The notes under the pieces: model-generated
The model's database searches: none
Told to the model about the DNA's origin: nothing
The model's input: only the letters and a program-made list of their open reading frames with translations
Part shown: positions 32,466-40,009 of the stretch, in pieces
Position numbering within the stretch: the first letter of the stretch is position 1
How the letters are laid out: each line of letters opens with the position of its first letter
NCBI RefSeq assembly: GCF_022808815.1
Contig: NZ_JAKZLC010000002.1
Coordinates: 62,001 to 126,000 of the forward strand
DNA length: 64,000 nt
Source: Geothrix paludis
GTDB taxonomy: Bacteria; Acidobacteriota; Holophagae; Holophagales; Holophagaceae
Reading direction: 5' to 3'
Program-made: the position numbers and the translations under genes

Positions 32466-34244
32466 ATGCACCGCCCTGATCCGCATTCCTACTACGATGC
32501 AGCCCAACCGAAGGCCCGGCGGCTTCGCCTGAAGCTGGGGGTGGACTTCGCCGCCAAGCGCATCGCTGGAGAGGTGGCCCTGGAGTTCGGCGACCCAGTG
32601 TCGGGCCCGCTGGACCTGGACACCAAGGGGCTGGAGATCCTCGCCGTGGATGCGCCGGGCAAGGGGTCCCTCCCCTGGGAACTGGGCGAGGCCGATCCCA
32701 TCCTGGGCAGCCGCCTGCGGGTGACCGCGCCCGACGGCACCCGGGAAGTGACGGTCCGCTACCGGACGGCCCCGGACGCCATGGCCCTCCAGTGGCTGGA
32801 CCCGGAGCAGACCGAGGGCAAAGTGGCCCCCTACCTCTTCAGCCAGTGCCAGCAGATCCACGCCCGCACCATGGTGCCCTGCCAGGACACGCCCATCGCC
32901 CGGGTGTCCTACCAGGCCGAGGTCACCGTGCCCGAGGGCCTCACCGCGGTGATGTCCGCGGGCCCGGACGGTGATGAGGCCACCGGCGATGGCCGCCACA
33001 TCTTCCGCTTCACCATGCCCCAGCCCATCCCCAGCTACCTGCTGGCCCTGGCCGTGGGGCGCCTGGAATCCCGCGACCTGAGCCCCCGCAGCCGCGTGTG
33101 GGCGGAGCCGGAGACGGTGGCCGCCGCCGCCTGGGAGTTCGCCGGGGTGGAGGAGATGATCGTCAAGGCCGAGGGCCTCTTCGGAGCCTACCCCTGGGAC
33201 CGATACGACATGCTCGTGCTGCCGCCCTCCTTCCCCTACGGCGGCATGGAGAATCCGCGCATGACCTTCCTCACGCCCACCCTGCTGGCGGGGGACCGCA
33301 GCCTGGTGGACGTGGTGGCCCACGAGCTGGCCCACAGCTGGACCGGCAACCTCGTCACCAACGCCAGCATGGAGCACTTCTGGCTGAACGAGGGCTTCAC
33401 CGTGTGGGCCGAGCGCAAGATCCTGCGCACCCTCCACGGCGACGACGCCGCGGCCCTGGGCTGGGCCACCGGCCAGAAGGCCCTGGAAGACAGCCTGGAG
33501 CGTTTCAAGAAGGAGCCCCACCTCACGGTGCTGCGCATGCACCTCGAGGGCATCGATCCCGACGACGCCTTCTCCAGCATCCCCTACGAGAAGGGCGCAA
33601 GGCTGGTGGCGGCCCTGGAGCGGCAGGTGGGAGAGGCCACCTTCGGCCGCTTCCTCCGCGACTACATGGATGCCTTCCGCTTCACCTCCATCACCACGGA
33701 GCAGTTCTGCGCCTTCGTGGACGAGCAGCTGCCCGGCGCCCTGGCGGCCGTGAACGCCAAGGCCTACCTGGACGAGCCCGGGATGCCGGCCACGGCGCCC
33801 CAGTTCCGCAGCACCCAGCTGGACGGCCTCACGGCCCTGGCGGATGGCTGGGTCGCGGGCCAGCGGCCCGCCGAGGCCCAGATCGCGGCCTGGACGCCTT
33901 CGGAACTGCTGGTCTACCTCCAGAAGCTGCCCCGCCAGCTCACCCAAACCGACTGCGCCTGGCTGGACACGCACCTCAAGCTGATGGACCGCGGCAACCA
34001 CGAGATCCTCGTGGAGTGGCTGACCCTGACCGCCGCCGCCGACTACGAGGCGGCCTTCCCGCGCATCCGCGAGGTGCTGGTCCGCGTGGGGCGCATGAAG
34101 TACCTTCGGCCGCTCTACGGCGCCCTGGGGCAGCATGCCCGCACCCGCGCCCTGGCCCGCGAGATCTTCGCCGCCGCCAGCCCCGGCTACCACGGCCTGT
34201 CGCGCCGCGTGGTGGCGTCCGTCCTCGAAGCCTATCCCGCCTAA
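32466..34244 (+). CDS. M1-family aminopeptidase (leukotriene A4 hydrolase-like)
   Basis: A 592-residue zinc aminopeptidase without signal peptide, so probably cytoplasmic. It has SQCQQIHARTMVPCQDTP, the substrate motif GGMENPRMTF and the zinc site HELAHSWTGN at 286-290, with the third ligand Glu309 in WLNEGFTVWAERKI. The C-terminal helical domain is of the leukotriene A4 hydrolase/aminopeptidase B type. It removes N-terminal residues from short peptides. It lies 18 bp before the peptide transporter gene, which supports a role in using imported peptides. Confidence 0.95.
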   Translation: MHRPDPHSYYDAAQPKARRLRLKLGVDFAAKRIAGEVALEFGDPVSGPLDLDTKGLEILAVDAPGKGSLPWELGEADPILGSRLRVTAPDGTREVTVRYRTAPDAMALQWLDPEQTEGKVAPYLFSQCQQIHARTMVPCQDTPIARVSYQAEVTVPEGLTAVMSAGPDGDEATGDGRHIFRFTMPQPIPSYLLALAVGRLESRDLSPRSRVWAEPETVAAAAWEFAGVEEMIVKAEGLFGAYPWDRYDMLVLPPSFPYGGMENPRMTFLTPTLLAGDRSLVDVVAHELAHSWTGNLVTNASMEHFWLNEGFTVWAERKILRTLHGDDAAALGWATGQKALEDSLERFKKEPHLTVLRMHLEGIDPDDAFSSIPYEKGARLVAALERQVGEATFGRFLRDYMDAFRFTSITTEQFCAFVDEQLPGALAAVNAKAYLDEPGMPATAPQFRSTQLDGLTALADGWVAGQRPAEAQIAAWTPSELLVYLQKLPRQLTQTDCAWLDTHLKLMDRGNHEILVEWLTLTAAADYEAAFPRIREVLVRVGRMKYLRPLYGALGQHARTRALAREIFAAASPGYHGLSRRVVASVLEAYPA

Positions 34245-34262
34245 TCGGCCCAGGAGTCCCCG

Positions 34263-36308
34263 ATGTCCCACGGATCCGAACCCCAGGAGATCAAGGGCCT
34301 GCCTGCCAATGCGCGGCGGGCACTGAGTCCCGGCGAGGCCTACGTGCCGCTGGTGCCCCAGGATGGCGTGCCCGAGACCACGCCCCGCGCCATCACCATG
34401 GGCCTCATCTTCTGCGCCATCTTCAGCATGGCCGCCGCCTACCTGGCCCTGAAGCTGGGCCAGGGCATCGAGGCGGCCATCCCCATCGCCATTCTGGCCG
34501 TGGGCCTCTCTCGCTTCTTCCCCCGTAAGAACACGATCCTCGAGAACGTCATCGTCCAGAGCATCGGTGCCAACAGCAGCCACGTGGTGAGTGGCGCCGC
34601 CTTCACCATCCCGGCCCTCTACATCCTGGCCCAGACGCCCGGCAGCGGTGTGCCCACGCCCACGCTGTGGCAGGTGGTGCTGGTGAGCTTCCTGGGCGGC
34701 TGCATCGGCATCTTGTTCCTGGTGCCCCTGCGCCACCACTTCATGGTGGAGAACCACGGCATCTTCCCCTGGCCCGAGGCCACCGCCACCGCCGAGATCC
34801 TCGTGACGGGCGAGAAGGCCGGCAACCAGGCCAAGGAGCTGGCCATTGCCGCCGGCATCGGCGCTTTGTATGACGGCATCACCTCGATCTTCCGCGGCAT
34901 GGGCGAATACATCCGCCTCGAGCACGTCTGGGTGGGCAAGGCGCTCCGTGAGAAGTTCATGAGCTTCAACTTCCTGAACAGCGCGGCCACGCTCGGCATC
35001 GGCTACATCATCGGCCTGCGCTACTCCGCCGTCATCGCCGCAGGCTCCTTCTTCAGCATGTTCGTGCTGGTGCCCCTCTTCCACGCCATCGGCCAGCACG
35101 TGCCGCTGGTCGTGGCGCCGGGCTCGAAGCTCATCGCCGACATGACGCCGGAGCAGGTCTTCTTCGCCTACGTGCGCATCATCGGCGTGGGCGCCATCGC
35201 GGGCGCGGGCGTCATGGGCGTGTTGGCCTCCATGCCCAACATGATCCGCAGCATCATCAGCAACATGAAGGCCCTCATGGACCGCGACGCGGCGGCCGAG
35301 TCCCCCAAGGCCGCCATCCGCACGGAGCGCAGCCTGGCGGGCTCCATGATCGCCGTGGGCCTCGTCACCAGCATGGTGGGCACGATGGCCTTCCTCAGCT
35401 TCGGTCTCGGCATCAAGCAGGCCCTGGTGCCCGCCCTCATCGCCACCCTCGTGGTGATGGTCATCTCCTTCTTCTTCGCGCCCGTGGCGGCCCGCGCCAT
35501 CGCCACCATCGGCACCAACCCCATCAGCGGCATGACCATGCTGACCCTGGTCATCACCGGCGTGCTGATGCTGAGGCTGAACTTCACCGGCGGCTACGGC
35601 ATGTTCCTCACCATGATGGTGGGCGGCATCGTGTGCACGGCCCTGGCGGCCTCCGGCGCCTTCAGCACGGACCTCAAGATCGGCCACTGGATCGGGGCCA
35701 CGCCCGCGCGCCAGATCGGCTGGAAGTTCGTGGGCACCTTCGTGGCGGCCCTCTTTACGGGCATCGCCATGTGGCTCATGGCCAAGCAGGTGAACCTGGA
35801 TGGCACCATGGCCCTGGGCACCTCCATCCCCGCGCCCCAGGCCAGCGCCATGAAGGCCATCCTCGAGGGCATCTTCGGCAGCACGGCCATGCCCCTGCGC
35901 TGGTACTGCTTCGGCCTGGGCATCATGCTCTCCCTCGTGCTGCGCATGGTGGAGCTTCCCGCCCTGGGCTTCGCGCTGGGCATGTACCTGCCCATCGAGC
36001 TGAACACGCCCCTCTTCCTGGGCGGCATCCTGGCCCACCTGGTGAACCGGCCCAAGCCCGGCACCAGCGAGGCCGACGCCAAGGCCCGCGAGAACCGCGG
36101 CGTCCTCATCGCCAGCGGCCTCATGGCCGGCGGCGCCATCATGGGCGTGGTAGCCAGCTTCGTGAAGCTCAAGTGGACCGAGGGCTTCCCCCTCCTCACG
36201 ACCCACCAGGCCGAAGGCGCCCTGGGCGAGTGGCTCGGCCTCGCGGCCCTCGTGGCCCTGTGCCTCTACGTCGTCGTCTACAGCCGGCGAGCGAAGGGCG
36301 AGGCGTAG
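34263..36308 (+). CDS. OPT-family oligopeptide transporter
   Basis: A 681-residue inner-membrane protein with about 14-16 hydrophobic segments. It has the OPT signature TMGLIFCAIFSMAAAYLALKLGQGIEAAIPIAI near the N terminus, VIVQSIGANSSHVVSGAAFTIPALYIL, and FPWPEATATAEILVTGEKAG, all typical of the bacterial oligopeptide/metal-chelate OPT branch. It likely imports small peptides by proton symport. It is the last gene of the peptidase run. GGAG precedes ATG 34263. An inverted-repeat element follows the stop. Confidence 0.94.
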   Translation: MSHGSEPQEIKGLPANARRALSPGEAYVPLVPQDGVPETTPRAITMGLIFCAIFSMAAAYLALKLGQGIEAAIPIAILAVGLSRFFPRKNTILENVIVQSIGANSSHVVSGAAFTIPALYILAQTPGSGVPTPTLWQVVLVSFLGGCIGILFLVPLRHHFMVENHGIFPWPEATATAEILVTGEKAGNQAKELAIAAGIGALYDGITSIFRGMGEYIRLEHVWVGKALREKFMSFNFLNSAATLGIGYIIGLRYSAVIAAGSFFSMFVLVPLFHAIGQHVPLVVAPGSKLIADMTPEQVFFAYVRIIGVGAIAGAGVMGVLASMPNMIRSIISNMKALMDRDAAAESPKAAIRTERSLAGSMIAVGLVTSMVGTMAFLSFGLGIKQALVPALIATLVVMVISFFFAPVAARAIATIGTNPISGMTMLTLVITGVLMLRLNFTGGYGMFLTMMVGGIVCTALAASGAFSTDLKIGHWIGATPARQIGWKFVGTFVAALFTGIAMWLMAKQVNLDGTMALGTSIPAPQASAMKAILEGIFGSTAMPLRWYCFGLGIMLSLVLRMVELPALGFALGMYLPIELNTPLFLGGILAHLVNRPKPGTSEADAKARENRGVLIASGLMAGGAIMGVVASFVKLKWTEGFPLLTTHQAEGALGEWLGLAALVALCLYVVVYSRRAKGEA

Positions 36309-36335
36309 CCGATCGCCAGTAAAAAGGAATCTGAT

Positions 36336-36426
36336 AAGCGGAGGAAAGCAGAGAAGCGGAGGAAAGCGGAGGGAATGACGAATCCAGCATCTCCGCTTTC
36401 CTTCGCCCCTCCGCTCTCCTCCGCTT
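36336..36426. repeat. Inverted-repeat intergenic element B (GCGGAGGAAA units)
   Basis: The left arm (36336-36373) is made of repeated AAGCGGAGGAAAGC/AGAG units, and the right arm (36391-36426) is their imperfect inverted copy, ending CCGCTTTTTAAA. AAAAA upstream and TTTTT downstream would let it terminate transcription in both directions. It lies between the OPT gene and the suhB remnant. Confidence 0.85.
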
Positions 36427-36456
36427 TTTAAATTCCGTTCGTTCGTTCTGGTCTTT

Positions 36457-36860
36457 TCAAGCCTTCACGCAGTCGAGCAGCACCGCCTGTACGCCCCGGG
36501 TGCCCACCGCCAGATCCCCGCTCTCGAACCATCTCTGCCCGCCCTGCCAGTCTGTGATGACCCCTGCCGGCCTCCCGCACCAGCAGGGCGGCGCTGCCGG
36601 CGCGGCGGATGCCCTTGGCCCTGGGGAACACGCGGCCGAGGGCGGCATTGAAGACCGGCCAGCGCTCGCCCAGCTGGAACGCAAACCCCGTGGCCAGGAA
36701 GGCCCCGTCCAGGCCTTCCTGCTGCGACACGCGCATGGGCTTGCCGTTCCAGGTGGCGACCATGCCCTGCATGGCCAGGAAGGTGTCGGCGCGCAGGAAT
36801 CCAGCACGCAGCCCACTACGAGGCCCTCCGCGTCCCATAGGGCCACGGAGACGCACCAGT
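36457..36860 (-). pseudogene. Broken suhB (inositol monophosphatase) fragment
   Basis: This is a remnant of the intact gene at 42583-43371. In successive frames it matches VALWDAEGxVVGCVLD, then WNGKPMRVSQQxGLDGAFLATGFAFQLGERWP...GIRRAGSAAL, then VITDWQGGQRWFESGDLAVG. The first ~97 residues are missing, about 29 codons are deleted after GSAAL (the part with DLAHVACGIFDGY in the intact copy), and at least two frameshifts are present. It has the same orientation as the intact copy, and the two bracket the receptor and kinase genes. Confidence 0.9.
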
Positions 36861-37093
36861 AGGAATCCTGAGGACGTGAGCCGGGCTCGGCTGAAGCTTC
36901 ATCTCAACCAGAGGGTGGAACTGATGGAAGAGCTGAAGTCGCATGGGTGAACCGTAGGATTGATGGCCAGGGTGGAAGCATTCACGACGAGGGCATCTTT
37001 TCCCTTGAAAAAGACGACCCATCGCCAGATTATCTATCTGCTTAATCCACCCCACTCATCTGATTTGGCTCGCGAAGCACCAAGGGATGCAGC
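36861..37093. other. Spacer upstream of the receptor-kinase pair
   Basis: This spacer holds the candidate promoter at 37005-37033. The plus-strand stretch 36876-36950 reads VSRARLKLHLNQRVELMEELKSHG and a stop, which looks like the tail of some gene, but no start or family can be recognised. Confidence 0.4.
37005..37033 (+). promoter_or_regulatory. Candidate promoter of the receptor-kinase pair
   Basis: TTGAAA (37005-37010; 5 of 6) and GATTAT (37028-37033; 4 of 6) are spaced 17 bp in a locally AT-rich stretch, 61 bp before the receptor start. Confidence 0.45.
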
Positions 37094-40000
37094 ATGTTGC
37101 CCCCCCGGTTCGTCAGCTACCTTATTTTCCTCCTGCTGGTCGCCGGACCTGCACTGCGGGGGCAGACCTCCACCACTGGGGCAGTCACCGGTTTGGTGTG
37201 TGACACCGGAGGTACACCCCTGACGGGCGCCAGGATTCGCGCGACCTCACCGCAAATCCAGCGAACGACCGCCTCGGACCGGGAGGGCGGGTTCCATCTC
37301 GCCCTGCTCAATCCCGGCGACTGGATCCTGGAGTTCACGCTGGCGGGCTACACCACCCTCTCCCTGCCCCTTACCGTCACCACCAACAATGTCCACCCTG
37401 TAAAAGTCAAGATGGCACCGTTGGGACAGGCGCGGGTCGAGGTTGTGGCCGAGGCCCTGCAGGTGGACTTGAGCACGAACACCCAGGGCTCCAGCTTGAC
37501 CGCCCCCGACCTTGAGCGGTTGCCCACTGGCCGGGGCTTGAGCGACCTGCTCCTGCTCGGGCCCGGGGTGGAGGATTCGGGCTTCACGAGCACCGGCACC
37601 ACCAACTGGAATGGCAACCCTTCGGTGAGCGGCGCGTCTTCCCTGGAAAACCTCTACCTGCTCGACGGCCTGGTGACCAACGACTTCCGCACCGGCTTTC
37701 AGGGTGCTGCATTGCCCAAGGAATGGGTCAAGCAGGTGGAGGTTCAGACCGGCGGCTTCGCCCCGGAATATTCGGCGCTCGGCGGTGTCGTGGTGGCCGT
37801 CACCAAGCAGGGCACCAACACGTTCGCCGGCTCCCTGACTTACACCTCGACCCTGCCGAAGCTGCAGGCGCGCGCGAAGTACAACCCGGCCGCAGGCCAG
37901 CTGAAACCCAACGACCCGCAGCGGACTTGGGACACCACCTTCACCGTCGGCGGGCCCCTGCAGGAGAATCGGCTGTTTTACTTCCTCGGCGGGAACTTCA
38001 ACCGGGTGGAGCCCGATCCGGCCTCAGTGACCCCCAACAACCAGGGCCTCCGGTCCGATCCAGCGAAGGATGACACTCGCAATCTGTACGGCAAGCTGAA
38101 CTGGTTCCCACATCCGGAACACCAGCTGACCTTCGCGCTTCAGGACCGAAACCGTGATCAGAGCCAAGACAACCGTTATCCCTCACCCAACGGCACGGCT
38201 CAACTCGGTGCCGCAGTCCACGACCGCACCCGGAACCTGAGCCTCAACTGGGACTGGATCATCAGTCCGTCCATGATGCTGGCCGTCAAGGCCGGACGCT
38301 CCCAATTCAAATCGGACCGAACCCCGACGGACGGCTCAGAGGTCCGCGTGAACGACCAGATGTACTTCAGCCCGCTGGGGCCCTGGGGATCAAATTCCCT
38401 ACCGGCGTCAACCCTTCCCGGCGACGTCTTCCCGTACGGCGGACCAGGGACGTATACCCCGGAGAGCGTCATCACCACGCGCCAGCTGCGCGCCGATTTC
38501 AGCTGGCTCACCGGCAACCACATTCTGAAGTTCGGAATCAGCCGGATCCTGCCGGAGTGGACTCTCCAGGGTCGAACCACCGGCGGCTATGCCATCACCA
38601 TCTACCAATTCAACTCAGGGCCCAACCGCTACCAGTTCCGCGGCCTGAGGCGCTCCTTCTTCTCGCAGGATTCACATGCATCCGGCGACTACTCGGCCCT
38701 GTACGCCCAGGACACCTGGGAGGTCCGGCCAGGTTTGCGGCTGATGTACGGCCTCCGCTACGAGGGCCAGGAGCAGCGGGACAACCAGGGCGCGACCTTC
38801 CTCAAGTTCACCAGGGCCAAGGATGTCACCCAGCCGCGCCTCGGCTTCACCTGGGACCTCATGGGCGATGGCCGCCGCAAGCTGAGTGGGAGCTACGGCC
38901 GATTCTACGAGCAGATCCCCCTCAACCCGGTGATGACCAGGGGCGGAGGGTACTTCAGCCGCTGGGAGAACTACAGCCCCGCCAGCGCCAGCTACGACCT
39001 CTCCACCCGCGCTTGGTCCATCACCGGGGTTCCCGACGGCATCCCCGGACTCGACCCGCACTCAACCTACGATAACTCCGCATTCTGGGGGACAAGGTCG
39101 CCCATCGCCGAAGGCATCCAGCTCCCGCGGCGCGATGAGTACACCCTCGGCTACGACCACCTCTTCGCCAGCGGCTGGCTCGCCGGTATCCACGGCCGCT
39201 GGCGCAAGCTGACCAACGTCATCGAGGACTCGGTGCCAACCGACAGGGACGGCCATCCCATCGACGGTGAAGGTTTCTCGATCCTCTGGAATCCCAAGGC
39301 CGGAGCCACCGTGCGCTGGCGGAACAGTGCCCTGCACAGTGACCCTGGCGCGCTCAACGTGTGGGTGAACGACGTCTTCCCCACGGCCTACAACCTCTAC
39401 CGGGCCATCGACCTCACCCTGGCCAAGCACGGCCCCGACTACAGCCTCGAGCTCAGTTACACCCTCAGCCGCTTCGAAGGCTCCTACGAGGGCTTGGCCG
39501 TGCAGTTCCAGGCCAACGCCAACTTGTCCTTCACCTACGACTACTGGCCCTATGTGGGAGTGGGCCTCCTGCCCCTCGATCACACCCACAGCCTGAAGCT
39601 GCTCGCCACCAAGAGCCTTCCGCTCTTTGGCCACACCCTCACGGTCGGCACCTTTTCCCGGCTGGTGAGCGGCATCCCCAGCACCGACTGGGATGGCACC
39701 AACGACTTCGGCGACTACGGACCGGCGCACCCCATCGACGGCAGGTACGGCAACCACGGCCGCATGCCCACCCAGGTGGTATGCGACCTCAGCCTGCGCT
39801 ACGAGATGCGCTTCGGCCGGGTCAAGGTCACGCCTTCCCTGGACGTGTTCAACCTGTTCAATCGGCAGACGGTCACCGGCGTGGACGAGAACAAGGCCTG
39901 GGGGAAGTACCCCTACCCGGAAGGCAACCCCACCTGGCGCCAGCCCTGGGCCTGGCTCCCTGGCCGCAATCTGCGCTGGGCCCTGTCCCTGAGCTTCTGA
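37094..40000 (+). CDS. TonB-dependent receptor with carboxypeptidase-like domain
   Basis: A 968-residue outer-membrane protein. It has a signal peptide (residues 1-23), a carboxypeptidase regulatory-like beta domain (GAVTGLVCDTGGTPLTGARIRA to KVKMAPL, about 27-108), a plug-like region (LERLPTGRGLSDLLLLGPGV, LYLLDGLVTNDFRTG, IEVQTGGFAPEYSALGGVV-like) and a long beta-barrel ending LRWALSLSF with terminal Phe. This is the acidobacterial Oar-like type. The ligand is unknown. It would need TonB-ExbBD for energy; an ExbD-TonB pair is at 56.1 kb. The kinase gene starts 9 bp after its stop, so the two are an operon. Its base composition appears a little less GC-rich than the flanking genes. Confidence 0.9.
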   Translation: MLPPRFVSYLIFLLLVAGPALRGQTSTTGAVTGLVCDTGGTPLTGARIRATSPQIQRTTASDREGGFHLALLNPGDWILEFTLAGYTTLSLPLTVTTNNVHPVKVKMAPLGQARVEVVAEALQVDLSTNTQGSSLTAPDLERLPTGRGLSDLLLLGPGVEDSGFTSTGTTNWNGNPSVSGASSLENLYLLDGLVTNDFRTGFQGAALPKEWVKQVEVQTGGFAPEYSALGGVVVAVTKQGTNTFAGSLTYTSTLPKLQARAKYNPAAGQLKPNDPQRTWDTTFTVGGPLQENRLFYFLGGNFNRVEPDPASVTPNNQGLRSDPAKDDTRNLYGKLNWFPHPEHQLTFALQDRNRDQSQDNRYPSPNGTAQLGAAVHDRTRNLSLNWDWIISPSMMLAVKAGRSQFKSDRTPTDGSEVRVNDQMYFSPLGPWGSNSLPASTLPGDVFPYGGPGTYTPESVITTRQLRADFSWLTGNHILKFGISRILPEWTLQGRTTGGYAITIYQFNSGPNRYQFRGLRRSFFSQDSHASGDYSALYAQDTWEVRPGLRLMYGLRYEGQEQRDNQGATFLKFTRAKDVTQPRLGFTWDLMGDGRRKLSGSYGRFYEQIPLNPVMTRGGGYFSRWENYSPASASYDLSTRAWSITGVPDGIPGLDPHSTYDNSAFWGTRSPIAEGIQLPRRDEYTLGYDHLFASGWLAGIHGRWRKLTNVIEDSVPTDRDGHPIDGEGFSILWNPKAGATVRWRNSALHSDPGALNVWVNDVFPTAYNLYRAIDLTLAKHGPDYSLELSYTLSRFEGSYEGLAVQFQANANLSFTYDYWPYVGVGLLPLDHTHSLKLLATKSLPLFGHTLTVGTFSRLVSGIPSTDWDGTNDFGDYGPAHPIDGRYGNHGRMPTQVVCDLSLRYEMRFGRVKVTPSLDVFNLFNRQTVTGVDENKAWGKYPYPEGNPTWRQPWAWLPGRNLRWALSLSF

Positions 40001-40009
40001 GAGGGGAAG

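Noticed and set aside
30591-36206. A 1871-codon open frame antisense to the M1 aminopeptidase and OPT genes
   Set aside because: Its translation is a His/Gly/Ala/Glu-rich string without domains, typical of the antisense frame of high-GC genes. The plus-strand genes are well supported.
36609-36950. A plus-strand frame ending LNQRVELMEELKSHG
   Set aside because: Most of it is the antisense of the suhB remnant; only the last ~25 codons look protein-like and no start can be given.
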